A DNA stretch of 64,000 nt from Oegoconia quadripuncta (taxonomy: Eukaryota; Arthropoda; Insecta; Lepidoptera; Autostichidae), in the NCBI GenBank assembly GCA_949316235.1, contig OX438743.1, forward strand, positions 30,969,242 through 31,033,241, read 5' to 3'. The stretch's first letter is position 1, and every line of letters starts with the position of its first letter. Made by a program: the position numbers and the translations under genes. The notes below the pieces were generated by a model. The model had not been told where the DNA came from, did no database searches, and saw nothing but the letters and a program-made list of their open reading frames with translations. Below, in pieces: positions 20,805 through 30,560 of the stretch.

Positions 20805-21887
20805 GTATCCTTTTTAAAAACTAATGTTTACCGTTTTATCTTTTTATTATATAAGAAGGCTAACGAACTGACGGCCCATCTGAAGGACATCCACAACGTC
20901 TACTAACCAACCATTCACCATTTTACACCTACACTCTCATAGATATTGTTATTATAAGTTCCTACTTACTAAATTCATTCCGTACTATTATTATAAAAGA
21001 TTCGAGTATTTAAGGGGGGAGACCTGGTTACCCGAAATACAGGGTCACCTAGTTCGGGCACCAGTTCTCTCCTTAACATTGCTGTTGTAAGACTACCCTA
21101 GAATAATTTTAGGAATACCCACTAAGTGTTTTTTTATGGAAGGAAAAAAATAATAATTTACTTACTTACATCCTAATTCATAAACATTTCCAATACCAGG
21201 GGATCCATACATACTGGCCTTTGAGAGCTCTGTTTATATCTCTCTTGGAAAATCCTATTTCATGAGAAAAACATCGAGGTATTTGAAGAACGTCACATTC
21301 ATGTTAAGTGAAATTTATCGAGAGCAGCACTTCTACCTATTGCCTGGCCATCTATCTTAATAGCTGGAATACAACAATATGATTAACATTGGTGCTTATA
21401 TAGATTCACCTACTGTGACGCAAGATGCAGCAAGCATCGCATTGAATAACGTGGAGTTGTGACTCTCCTGTGTGTGTGTGTGACTGTGAATAGAGCAATT
21501 GCACACTCACTGTATATGAGTTGACTCATGATTCTGCAGCTTTGTATGCGAGCAATTCAAACGAGTCGACTGCTTAAAATAAAAAAATAAGAGTGCAGTA
21601 ATGGTTTTTCGTACAATTTAACTGAACCGAGAGCAGTCTATTTTCTTATCGCCATTTCTAAAAATTATCAGGATATTTCAACGTAACTCCCAAAGGAAGG
21701 CTTTCTTGCTCAAAAGCAAGAAAATTATTTCCAACCAGTATTCAAAGGCTGAATGAATGCTGTTGCTACAAAATAACATATTTTAACGTATATACTCCTA
21801 AAACCATTGATATTTTGATTTCAAATTAAAGCTTTTGTCTAGCATAAAGTCTCTGATTCTGTTAGCATGAAAGAAAATGGGCTTTAG
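20805..21887. other. IP3K intron, possible old retroelement debris
   Basis: Near 20855-20935 a frame reads KKANELTAHLKDIHNVY then a stop, followed by UTR-like sequence (AAGGGGGGAGACCTGG at about 21011). It may be a LINE end, but I cannot name it. A TG microsatellite lies at 21470-21482. Confidence 0.3.
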
Positions 21888-22383
21888 TTTTTTTTTGTTT
21901 TATGCACAGCGGGTTGGTACTTGACCTCAATAACACCTGGGGTTCTATTACATAATCTCATCGTTATCGTCATCGGTTACGTTCTGACATACTCGTATGA
22001 TTGGTTGGCTCACCGCTCGCTCGGCAATTTGACGGTTTCTCATTGGATAACGTAATCGATAACGATACCGATGAATTTATGTAATCTAAGGGCTGATGTT
22101 AAGTGAAGATGAGGTCGAAGGTGGAAACGTACTGACCCGGAAACCCCAACACATTTGGAGGGCTGGTTATCTTATCTCTGATAACCGGAACACAACAATG
22201 CTATTAACGTTGGTGCTTGGCGGCAGATTTAGATAAGACGGTGGTAGCTAGCCAGGCGGACATTTATAAGTGCCCTACCACTAACCAAACGGAGTACTTA
22301 AACATGTACCGGGCTGGGGATCGAACCCGCGACCCTCCGAATCGTAAACCCAATGTTGTTTACATTGAGCCACGGAGGCGGTT
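21888..22383 (-). repeat. SINE-3, split by a 153-bp insertion
   Basis: Reverse-oriented full copy, tail at the left and head (CGAACCCGCGACCCTCCG, then CATTGAGCCACGGAGGCG) at the right. The normal CACACCTGATGTTAAG is split after CACCTG (21939) and resumes CTGATGTTAAG at 22093. Confidence 0.88.
21940..22092. mobile_element. Small MITE-like element inside SINE-3
   Basis: Bounded by CTG on both sides (21937-21939 and 22093-22095). Imperfect inverted ends share TTACATAA and TCATCG. A related unit lies at 41837-41978 (both have TTCTATTACAT and TTGACGGTTTCTCATTGG). No coding frame. Confidence 0.7.
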
Positions 22384-22588
22384 TTAGTGGGCCAAAAAAA
22401 CTAACTGTCAAAAAGTAAGTTTTTCAATAATAAAAGAGAACTTAGCACATTATGCAATTTTTTTTACTATTTTGCGTAGTTACAGAGATATTGCCTGTGA
22501 CCACTGTTTCCATTCTGTCTATTGTTGTTTTGATTGTTCTTTCAAACAAAGTATGAAAACCATAGTTTCTTAACCACGCCCCGAACAG

Positions 22589-22716
22589 TATACTTACAAC
22601 TGCAAGACTTACTGAGCGATTTCGACTGTCCCTGCGTCATGGACTGCAAGATCGGAGTCCGGACCTACCTGGAAGAGGAGTTAGCCAAAGCAAAGGAGAA
22701 GACCAAGTTAAGAAAG
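22589..22716 (+). CDS. IP3K: IP3 3-kinase, exon C (catalytic motif)
   Basis: Encodes residues 85-127, with acceptor GAACAG|TAT and donor AAG|GTATGT. It reads [12 protein letters not shown], then PCVMDCKIG (residues 99-107), then [18 protein letters not shown] is the P-x-x-x-D-x-K-x-G signature of the inositol-polyphosphate kinase family, with the aspartate and lysine that contact the inositol phosphate and ATP. Everything expected is present. Confidence 0.97.
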
Positions 22717-23424
22717 GTATGTCAATAGAAAAAAAAATATTAGAATAAATAAAGTAGAAGACTATGGCTCTAGGAAAAGAGAGTAAGACTCTATGGTACT
22801 TACATAAACAAAAAACCGCATGCATATGGTCCTTTCAAAAAACTTCACACCTGGTCATGTAACGTGTGCATTTTACATAAATAGTTTCTTGGACGGGTGT
22901 TTCTCTGCCAGTATGATTCGGATATGATTTAAAATTTGTTAAATTAGTAATAATAATTTGAAAACAATTAAAATCACTCGCACAATCACACATAAGTATT
23001 GAAATTTATAAATACCTAGCTATATGATACCTTCTCGTATCGTGTCTTTTTATGTTTTTTATAGTTTATCACTTGTAGTTGTTTTTGAGTTATTTTAGAT
23101 ATAGTTTTTTCTTTTTGTTTGCTTTTAGTGAATGTTTAAATTTATTCATAGAGTAATAATAATTAATTCCTTGGTGACAGCAACTACTCTACTTGGGGGG
23201 GACTGAAAATCAGCAAATCTGCTGAGTCCCTACCTTTTCATCACAGTTTGACCTAATTTATAATCAATTAATTACTTGTTAAATTAACTTTGTGGTGAAT
23301 AAATGGCTTTTATTATTTATTATTATTATTACTATGGGGCATAGCTTTAGAACTAATAATAAGTGTTGATATTTTAGTTCGTCATAAAACCTAACTATTA
23401 ATTTTATATCGGTTTACTTTTCGT
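22717..23424. other. IP3K intron with a LINE-like 3' UTR at its end
   Basis: About 23170-23330 (GGGGGGGACTGAAAATCAGC, then GAATAAATGGCTTTTATTA and ATT repeats) looks like the 3' UTR of a CR1/Jockey-type LINE on the plus strand (inference). The remainder is AT-rich and featureless. Confidence 0.35.
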
Positions 23425-23628
23425 CGTGATCACATCAGCCGCTGGATGTCCACTGCTAAACATAGAGCTCCCCCATAATTTTCAGAGCGATCAGTTGGGA
23501 GCGGCCTTGAAGGTGAATACGCGTCCTACGCGTGGTCTCCACCGATTGTCGAGCTATGTGCCTTGTCCACTGCCACTTCAGAAGCCAAGTCAGTGGCAGC
23601 GTGCTCCGGTACTTTGTGAAACAGTTTC
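23425..23628 (-). repeat. RTE-type LINE 3' fragment
   Basis: Plus-strand GATGTCCACTGCTAAACATA and GCGTCCTACGCG resemble 40435-40620, the minus-oriented 3' end of an RTE-like LINE whose ORF remnant is recognisable there. Confidence 0.55.
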
Positions 23629-23958
23629 ACCGCCTCTGTGGCTCAATGTAAACAACATTGGGTTTACGATTCGGAGGTCGCGGATTCGATTCCCAGCGGG
23701 GTACATGTTTAAGTACTCGGTTTGGTTGGTGGTAGGGCATTTTAAATGTCCGCCTGGCTAGCTACCACCATCTTATCTAAATCTGCCGCCAAGCAGCAAT
23801 GTTAATAGCATTGTTGTGTTCCGGTTGCCAGAGATAAGATAGCCAGTCCCCCAAATGTGTCGGGGTTTCCGGGTCAGTACGCTCCACCTTCGACCTGATC
23901 TTCACTTAACATCAGGTGCGATTGAGGTCAAGTACGAACACGTCGTGCATTAAAAAAA
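23629..23958 (+). repeat. SINE-3, full copy
   Basis: Head CGCCTCTGTGGCTCAATG, GATTCGATTCCCAGCGGGG, full body, and tail CGTCGTGCATTAAAAAA. Confidence 0.9.
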
Positions 23959-24344
23959 GTCTACCTTGAATATCATACATTACCCTAGATACGTAGTTAT
24001 TTTACGTCAAATCACCTGATTACCTACTGTTGTTACTAAACACTCATACTCCGAGTTCCGAGTCGAATTTGGTCGGCTTTTTTTTAAGATTCACATAATA
24101 TACACCAAGTAATAATGAGATAGGCATAGATAGATAATTCTATCCAGCAGTTACACATAGACAACTCTTCCATAATATTAACATTTATTATCTCATAATA
24201 ATATTGGCATCAAATAAATAATTACTGCGTTCTGAAATAAGAGCGTCATTCTGAATTGTGAAGAGAATTTTCGCTGATCTGATTATATTAATATCATGTG
24301 ATGTGTGTGATATTTTAATAACATCTAAAATTCTCTGTTTCCAG

Positions 24345-24596
24345 GATATGTATGAAAAAATGATCCAAATTGACCCAAAAGCGCCTACTGAAGAAGAACA
24401 TAGGAGTAAAGGCGTCACGAAACCAAGGTACATGATCTGGCGGGAGACCATCAGCTCGACCTCAACCCTCGGCTTCAGAATAGATGGCGTGAAGAAAGCC
24501 GACGGCACGAGTTCGAAAGACTTCAAAACCACCAAAACTAGAGATCAGATTGAAGAGGCTTTCAAGGAATTTACTAACAATTTTCCTAATTCCGCG
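24345..24596 (+). CDS. IP3K: IP3 3-kinase, exon D
   Basis: 84 codons (residues 128-211), phase 0 at both ends, acceptor TTTCCAG|GAT and donor GCG|GTAAGT. It reads [18 protein letters not shown], then [20 protein letters not shown], then RIDGVKK and [11 protein letters not shown]. This is the IP3-binding insert that distinguishes IP3 3-kinases from the broader IPK family; KPRYMxWRE and SSTxTLGFRI are hallmark strings. No lesion is seen. Confidence 0.97.
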
Positions 24597-24624
24597 GTAA
24601 GTCTCAAATGAATGAAGAAAAAAG

Positions 24625-24905
24625 TTATGTAGTATTTTCATTTATATTTCCCGCAATTTGTATACTTCAAGTGTTGCGGTGTAATAAAGACAGAATATTG
24701 TGCAGCAATTGTCAATGTTTGTGTACAAGTGAAGGGAAACGTAAGCCTATGACTGAGCTTACCAACTTCTTCCTTAAGGCACTGTCACCTTAAGAAAGTC
24801 GAAATTTATTAGTTATGTTAATAACTTGATTTATTACTATACTCGATACTAACAGAAATGTGGCCCGAATACGCTGACGATTGCCAATAGTAGAAAGATA
24901 AGAAG
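24625..24905 (+). repeat. Repeat L, copy 1
   Basis: Shares TGTACAAGTGAAGGGAA, TATGACTGAGCTT and a degenerate GATACTAACAGAAATGT block with 48957-49222, and the TGGTGTACAAGTGAAGGGAA part with 49880-50090. It starts about 30 bp after the exon D donor. Confidence 0.6.
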
Positions 24906-24954
24906 AATTCATCAGGATGGCAATTATGGTAAAAGAATGTATATTGTATAGAGC

Positions 24955-25160
24955 TACGACAGTTGATATTCGATGCTTAATCGGACAATTTCAATTGCGT
25001 TTCTGTTCAGGATAACGCAATCTAAATTTGAAAATTTGCGTTTTTGCTCACGGAACGATTCGAAATTTGAATCTTTCCGATACCAGATCGAATATCGATT
25101 GTCGAACCATTTACAATACCGACCGCTTAACTTTCTGTCTTCTGATTGCGGATGTTGAAT
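24955..25160 (+). repeat. Repeat K, copy 2
   Basis: See 20085-20255. The left part GATATTCGATGCTTAATCGG partly mirrors the right part ATCGAATATCGATTG, hinting at imperfect inverted ends. Confidence 0.5.
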
Positions 25161-25358
25161 ATAAAATAATGAATTCAAATATCTAGATTGTATTTTTCCA
25201 TGTGGCAGGTATTTTACCCTTAAGCTTAAGGTTGGCTTACCATCTTCTTATCCTATGCCTGCATTGTTGTGTTCCGATGTGAAGATAAGAGAACTAGTGA
25301 AATTGTGAGAACTGAATGGTTCTAAAGACGTTAACGTGATTTTATTTCTTTCTTACAG

Positions 25359-25706
25359 ACGGGCTACTTAGAAAGACTCAAGAATATCCGTGCGACCTTG
25401 AAAGAATCTCACTTCTTCAGAACCCATGAACTTATTGGTAGTTCCTTACTGTTCGTCCACGATAAGAGAAGAGCCTCCGTGTGGATGATTGACTTCGCCA
25501 AAACCGTCCCCGTTCCAGATAATGTCAATATTGACCACAATTCCGCTTGGAAAGTTGGCAACCATGAAGATGGCTATCTCATCGGATTGAATAATATTAT
25601 ATCAATTTTTGAATCTCTAATCAAAGATGATAATGGTAACATAGACCAGTGTTACACGAATATAGTGTTAGATAAGACTGTAAGACAGGACAGTTTAGAT
25701 ACTTGA
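25359..25706 (+). CDS. IP3K: IP3 3-kinase, last coding exon
   Basis: 115 codons (residues 212-326) plus stop TGA, acceptor TCTTACAG|ACG. It contains ELIGSSLLFVHD (the SSLL motif at 239-242), VWMIDFAKT (the catalytic metal-binding aspartate at about 256), and HEDGYLIGLNN (282-290), all conserved in IPK enzymes. After GLNN a short tail of about 35 residues ends the protein. The downstream gene on the opposite strand ends 887 bp away. Confidence 0.97.
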   Translation, partial: TGYLERLKNIRATLKESHFFRTHELIGSSLLFVHDKRRASVWMIDFAKTVPVPDNVNIDHNSAWKVGNHEDGYLIGLNNIISIFESLIKDDNGNIDQCYTNIVLDKTVRQDSLDT

Positions 25707-25784
25707 AGTGCGTTAAAAGAAACTATCTCTTTGGAGATGTGATTTACTGTGCTGAGCACTAGTTATTGTGATTGATAACAACAC

Positions 25785-25838
25785 CGCAGTAGTTTTTACT
25801 GCGTTGATCTGTGACGACCTGCGATCTTTTAGGATCGC
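25785..25838 (+). promoter_or_regulatory. Two small stem-loops in the IP3K 3' UTR
   Basis: CGCAGTA-GTTTT-TACTGCG (25785-25803) and GCGATC-TTTTAG-GATCGC (25821-25838), starting about 80 nt after the stop codon. No known element is recognised. Confidence 0.35.
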
Positions 25839-26412
25839 GATGAGGTATATAATCTAACTCGAATGTTATTTTGTAAATAATTGTAGTAGTTAAAGTTTCG
25901 TTAATACTTAAGTTGTTAAAATACTCATTGTAGCATATGGTACCACCAATTTTCATTAAGCAATCTCTTAAATAGCTGTTTTATTGAGCCAAAAACTTAC
26001 TTGAAGATATATACGTATGTTATTCTAATCAACATTGCTGCTTAAACTTAACGAAATTTCATTTCAATTGAAAGAAAATTCTTTTAAAAATGACTGATAC
26101 AGGATAGTCGTAACGCTTATGCTTAATATTTTCAGTGTAATGGAAATGGGTTTATTTATAACGTACGTACATACTTTTTATCTATTTTGTTGTATAAATA
26201 TAATTTGATTTACTTTTTCTAAATATGACATTGACAAAGTAGATTCACCTAAATCATAAAATATTTATTTTGTTTTAAGTACCTACACTATATTAGTGTA
26301 ATTACTAGATAGAATTTAGTTATAATTTATAAGTGTAATTACGAGTACATAAGGCTAAAATATATTTGAAAATACATAACTAATTAAAACATATCAATGT
26401 ATTTCTGTAGTT

Positions 26413-26418
26413 TTTATT
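26413..26418 (-). terminator. Candidate poly(A) signal of the potassium-channel gene
   Basis: AATAAA on the minus strand, 176 nt past the stop codon at 26594. It lies 16 bp from a plus-strand AATAAA, so the two transcripts probably overlap at their ends. Further minus-strand signals occur at 26264-26269 and 26151-26156. Confidence 0.4.
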
Positions 26419-26433
26419 GATTCAAATAACCTT

Positions 26434-26439
26434 AATAAA
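26434..26439 (+). terminator. Candidate poly(A) signal of IP3 3-kinase
   Basis: First canonical AATAAA after the IP3K stop that I see on the plus strand; others follow at 26482-26487 and 26548-26553. It implies a 3' UTR of about 750 nt. Confidence 0.4.
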
Positions 26440-26593
26440 GAACTTTCTGGTTAGGATTCAGGATTTTTTAAATTAAAACACAATAAAGATATTTAGTATT
26501 CTGGACGGTTTATAATTTAAATTAAATCATAATTTGAATATTAAACGAATAAATTAAATACTTACATTTAGATTGTACTAAAAAGGCACTAGG

Positions 26594-28918
26594 TTACGTT
26601 TGGTCTTTGCCATTGTCTATAACTACATCTGTTAAACTACCTCTTCTGGAATTGCTTTCTTCTATACTGATGCCACTTTCTTTGCGTCGAGAGAAGAGTC
26701 TCGGAATTGGACCAGTACTAGGTCTATTTGAATCTCCTGGAGCAGGTGAATATCTCCGTACTCTCGGCTGTTGTGGCTCCTCTACAACAGCTGTTTCGGA
26801 ATAGGGAGGAGGGGGAGAATGTGCAAGTTTAGACATACGATTTTCTCTTGCAGCTGTAGCAGTTATTTGTAGTTCTGCCCCAGCTACAACTGTAGCCAAA
26901 GTTGGAGTGAATTGAGGTGCTGCAGCTCTCGCTGACACTCTTCTTCGTCTGGGACCACCTGCTTCCTCTGCGTCTGACTTACTATGGGTGGTGTCTGCAT
27001 TTTTTGGTGAATTTTCAGCTTTGTGTTGCGGATCTCTAATCGGTATAGTTGGCAAGTTAAAATCAGGTCTGATCGATCCACGTCGTCTAGTAGACGCTGG
27101 AGGCTGGTGGCCAGGTTCAGATAAAAGATCTAATAAAGGATTTCCAGAATGACTTGGATTTGCCGTCTCTAATACTGCTAGTGCACGAAGTAAATCAGCA
27201 ACGCTAGTTTGTTCTAATACTTCCACTTGTTCCGATTGCGGAAGATTAGAAATGTTAACATCAGGATCAAATAGGCTACCACGACCACGCTTAGTTTTGT
27301 TTTTGTAATTCTCTAATTCAGAAGAAAATTTACTGTTCCGACCACCTTCATCGACATCTCCAGTAAACAAACTATTACGACCTTTCTTAGTTTGTTTTTG
27401 ATATTGTTTAATACTAGCTTCTAGATCACTCATGCCATCATCAGTTGTGCTAGGTTTTCGATCTCTCCCAAACGTTGGAAATAAACTAGTACGACCAGTT
27501 CGGGTTTTACTTTTGTACTCGGCTATTTCTTCTAAATTTTCTGGCATAACCGATTCTTCATCATGTTTTTTAGATTTGCCAAACGTTGGGAATAAACTAA
27601 GTCGTCCTTTCCTTGTTCGATTTTGGTATCTTTGTAATTCTTCTTCATCTATTGTATCGTCGTCATCCTTTGTATGTTCACTAAAATCGAATGTAGGGAA
27701 AATGCTATGTCTGCCTCTTTTTGTATGTTCTTTATATCGCTTAGCTTCGTCTTCATCGGGGTCACTAAAGTCAAAAGTAGGGAATATACTGCGTCTACCT
27801 GATTTTGTCTTTTCTTTATAAGCTTTTGATGCGGCTGCATCATCATCTTCGCTGAAATCAAAGGTCGGAAAAATGCTATGTCTTTTAGTTTTCTGTTGAT
27901 AGGCTTTAACTGCCGCCGCATCTTCGTCTTCACTGAAATCAAAGGTCGGGAATATACTATGTCTCTTAGTTTTATGTTGATATGCCTTAATCGCTGCTGC
28001 ATCTTCATCTTCAGAGAAATCGAATGTCGGGAAAATGCTGTGTCTGCCGTGTTTAGTTTTTTCTTTATAAGCCTTTGACATGTTCTCCTCAGTTTCGTCA
28101 CGGTTAAAATCGAAAGTAGGGAATATACTGTGTCGACCACGTTTTGTTTTTTCTTTATATGCATCCGCATCGCTTTTATCTTCATGCCCATGATGGAATT
28201 TAGGGAATATACTACCCCGCCTTGGTTTTGGCCTATCGGCAACATTTTCATTTTCGGCCTCAGCTATGTTAACTCTACCCTTCATTGAGTTTTTAATATA
28301 ATCAGCAGGATTTTCAGTTGAACTAGATTTTCTGTGAAATAGTTTAGAAAATATGTTCCTATGACGTGGTTGCACTTGTTCTGGTGGTATAAAGTTAATT
28401 GGTAAGGACATCTTGCCACTTCTCATATTAGTTTCTCTAATATATTTTTCTGCTGAGTCACCGTTGGTCCATGTGTGATCCTGATCTAATTTTGTTACGG
28501 ATTCTTTTCTATAATTTGGTACTGCCACACTTAAAGCCCGGTTTCTCTTAGGTGAGTTGGTTATAGCCTCATTACCTATACTGAACATTGGCGGTTTTTC
28601 ACTTGCAAGAATGTGTTCATCATCAAACATATGGACGCCTCTTTCTTGTTGTTGAGGTTCGAATCCTCCTAGTACATTTACAACTCTAGCCAAAAGTTCA
28701 GCTGGCCTCACTATTGCTGAAGCATTGAATGTCTTCTCTTTGTCTATTCCTAGTAAGTCAGTATCAGATTGAATACGAAGCATATCTTTTGCAGATAGTT
28801 GAATGTTTTCAGAGTTTGCCCGTTTTCTCTTCACAACTGGGTCTCTAGGTTCGACGTCGAACGTGAAGTTAGGACAACTTGCACTTCTACCCAGGTTTGG
28901 AGTATCCGTGTAGATTGG
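26594..28918 (-). CDS. Ork1: Open-rectifier two-pore K+ channel (Ork1-like), last exon: cytoplasmic tail
   Basis: 774 residues from acceptor CTTTTCAG|CCA at 28918 to the stop at 26594, in phase 0 with the upstream exon (IKIK|PIYTDT). The conserved points against Drosophila Ork1, from family knowledge, are: PIYTDTPNLGRSASCP at the start; LGIDKEKTF and AELLARVVNVLGG (KEKTF..LLA.VVN.L); EHILASE; VLEQTSVADLLRAL; and a proline-rich PPPPYSE near the end. Between them is an array of about eleven basic repeats around RHSIFPTF (27269-28234). The tail is expected to be cytosolic. In the fly channel, phosphorylation of this tail controls opening, and the array offers many R-x-x-S or R-x-S sites. There is no break in the frame. 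Antisense frames inside are shadows. Confidence 0.95.
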   Translation of the reverse strand, partial: PIYTDTPNLGRSASCPNFTFDVEPRDPVVKRKRANSENIQLSAKDMLRIQSDTDLLGIDKEKTFNASAIVRPAELLARVVNVLGGFEPQQQERGVHMFDDEHILASEKPPMFSIGNEAITNSPKRNRALSVAVPNYRKESVTKLDQDHTWTNGDSAEKYIRETNMRSGKMSLPINFIPPEQVQPRHRNIFSKLFHRKSSSTENPADYIKNSMKGRVNIAEAENENVADRPKPRRGSIFPKFHHGHEDKSDADAYKEKTKRGRHSIFPTFDFNRDETEENMSKAYKEKTKHGRHSIFPTFDFSEDEDAAAIKAYQHKTKRHSIFPTFDFSEDEDAAAVKAYQQKTKRHSIFPTFDFSEDDDAAASKAYKEKTKSGRRSIFPTFDFSDPDEDEAKRYKEHTKRGRHSIFPTFDFSEHTKDDDDTIDEEELQRYQNRTRKGRLSLFPTFGKSKKHDEESVMPENLEEIAEYKSKTRTGRTSLFPTFGRDRKPSTTDDGMSDLEASIKQYQKQTKKGRNSLFTGDVDEGGRNSKFSSELENYKNKTKRGRGSLFDPDVNISNLPQSEQVEVLEQTSVADLLRALAVLETANPSHSGNPLLDLLSEPGHQPPASTRRRGSIRPDFNLPTIPIRDPQHKAENSPKNADTTHSKSDAEEAGGPRRRRVSARAAAPQFTPTLATVVAGAELQITATAARENRMSKLAHSPPPPYSETAVVEEPQQPRVRRYSPAPGDSNRPSTGPIPRLFSRRKESGISIEESNSRRGSLTDVVIDNGKDQT
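27269..28234 (-). repeat. Protein-level tandem repeat in the channel tail
   Basis: About eleven units of roughly 26-37 residues. Each has a tyrosine, an xKTK block, then GRHSIFPTFDF or a variant (RRGSIFPKF, GRRSIFPTF, GRLSLFPTF, GRTSLFPTF, GRNSLF, GRGSLF), then an acidic stretch such as SEDEDAAA. Three central units are nearly identical at the protein level, which suggests recent duplication. Confidence 0.9.
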
Positions 28919-29082
28919 CTGAAAAGAGAAAACAACAAATTTTTTATTTATGTCTATATCAAAATAATCAAAAGGCCATTACATTATTATTCGTGCTATT
29001 CTAAGAAGTCAATAGGTTAGACTAGATGAAACCGATTATATTTAATACAAGTAAAATTTCAGTTTTGGGAAGATCATTAACA

Positions 29083-29400
29083 CGTCTCCACTGTTGGGGC
29101 ACAGTGTCCTCTCACTGGAAGAGGGTTTGGGCCATAATCCACCATGCGAGCCTAGTGCGAATTGGTGGATTTGTGTCAGGTGGCCCCCTGACAGTCAGTG
29201 TTTTAGGCCACCGACTTGGCTTAACGAGTACCTTCAAATGTAAACAACTTGGATCAACTATTTAACGTGCCCTCCGAAGCACGGAAACACTAATATTAAA
29301 ATGTCATTAGTGGTCACTCAACCAAGGACTGACCGCGCCAGACATTGCTTAACATCGGTAATCGTAAACAAATAGCGAACGCGACTGCGCCACGAATGCG
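29083..29400 (+). repeat. Repeat D, most complete copy
   Basis: Order: CTCCACTGTTGGGGCACAG, GGGCCATAATCCACCATGCG, CACCGACTTGGCTTAACG, CCTCCGAAGCACGGAAACAC, GGACTGACCGCGCCAGACAT, GACTGCGCCACGAATG. Lies in the intron between the last two channel exons. Confidence 0.75.
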
Positions 29401-29492
29401 AGTACAAGAAGATAGTTCCTTGTTATACAAGGTGTAACAAAAGCCTTAGAAGCCGAATGAGGAGCAAGTAGATATCAATGTAGATAGTAAAA

Positions 29493-29801
29493 ATTTTTTT
29501 TTTAATCCACAACGGGTTAGCACTTGACCTCAATCACACCTCTCATGTTAAGTGAAGCTGAAGCCAAAGGTGGTAGCGTACTGACCCGGAAACCCCATCT
29601 TATTTGGGGGACTGGCTATCTTATCTCTGACAACCGGAACACAACAATGCTATTAACATTTCTGTTTGGCGGCAGATTTAGATAAGATGGTGGTAGCTAG
29701 CCAGGCGGACAATTAATATGCCCTACCACCATCCAAACCGAGTGCTAAATATGTACCCCGTTGGGCATCGAACCCGCGACCTCCGAATCTTAAACCCAAT
29801 C
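29493..29801 (-). repeat. SINE-3 copy, head slightly truncated
   Basis: Reverse orientation: tail AACGGGTTAGCACTTGACC at the left, body, then ATCGAACCCGCGACCTCCG. It breaks off at AAACCCAAT, 34 bp before the channel exon donor at 29836, so the head lacks its first part. Confidence 0.85.
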
Positions 29802-29835
29802 TTATCAAAAAAACGTCAAAAATACAATGCAATAC

Positions 29836-30098
29836 CTTAATTTTGATTAAGTTAGCTTCATTAATTATCTTCCTAATCGCAGACAAATCCTTCGTGAATC
29901 CTTGGAGTATCCTATTCTGTGTGGACTTGATCTGGAATGCAAATTTCTGTTCTAATTTGTGGACGTGTTCTGATCTCATGGCACTGGTAATGAAGCCGAG
30001 CAACATGACGATATAGCCCAACCCGAAGGTGATCCACACGATGAGAAACACTTGGTACGTGAAGAAGTAGCCATATTTGAAACCGTTATTTACAGTGC
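29836..30098 (-). CDS. Ork1: Ork1-like K+ channel, exon with fourth membrane helix
   Basis: 263 nt: acceptor ATATTTCAG|GCAC and donor AAG|GTATTG. Two bases complete the split glycine codon, then 87 codons follow. It reads TVNNGFKYGYFFTYQVF, the hydrophobic helix FLIVWITFGLGYIVMLLGF (fourth transmembrane segment), then basic SEHVHKLEQKFAFQIK and KSTQNRILQGFTKDLSAIRK. The TQNRI..G.TKD block is shared with fly Ork1. It joins in phase to the tail exon. Confidence 0.95.
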
Positions 30099-30149
30099 CT
30101 GAAATATAAACGTCATATTTTAATTGAAAAACTAGCCTGAGTAATACAA

Positions 30150-30560
30150 ATACAAAATACAAAATACAAAAATCTTTATTTCAGTCTAAAATAATAGTGA
30201 CTATGAACAGTGGATGGAGTCAACCTAGTAAGCATAATAAGTATGCTTGTGGCAGGTGACCCCGCTCATCCTTATCGCTAGCTTACATTGACTGCTTAAA
30301 GTAACATATTTAATTATATATATAACAACAACAATAATCAAAAGGCATAATTTATAAGATGATAATAAGCGCTTTTGAGTAAGTGTGGATGTTATGTTTT
30401 GATGTGAGTATGTGTGTGTATGAGTGTGTGTGATTATATATGATTATATGTGAATATGTGTATCTGTTCATGTATATTAGCCCTACGACATTATCTTGGG
30501 ATCGGAAGCTGCTTGGGCAGCTTCCACTAACATATGTGTGTGTGGGTAAATAATTGTGTG
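30150..30560 (-). repeat. LINE-like 3' end plus TG-rich microsatellite
   Basis: ACAAAATACAAAAATCTTTA and CAGGTGACCCCGCTCATCC resemble the minus-strand 3' UTR of a LINE. A TGTG/TATG-rich tract follows (30395-30470), then a 9-bp-arm hairpin GGAAGCTGC-TTGG-GCAGCTTCC (30504-30525). Confidence 0.45.

Noticed and set aside
27432..27821. Plus-strand open frame inside the channel tail
   Set aside because: Antisense shadow of the repetitive coding exon; serine- and leucine-rich because of the opposite-strand codons. The second minus-strand frame at 27649-28251 is likewise an off-frame shadow.
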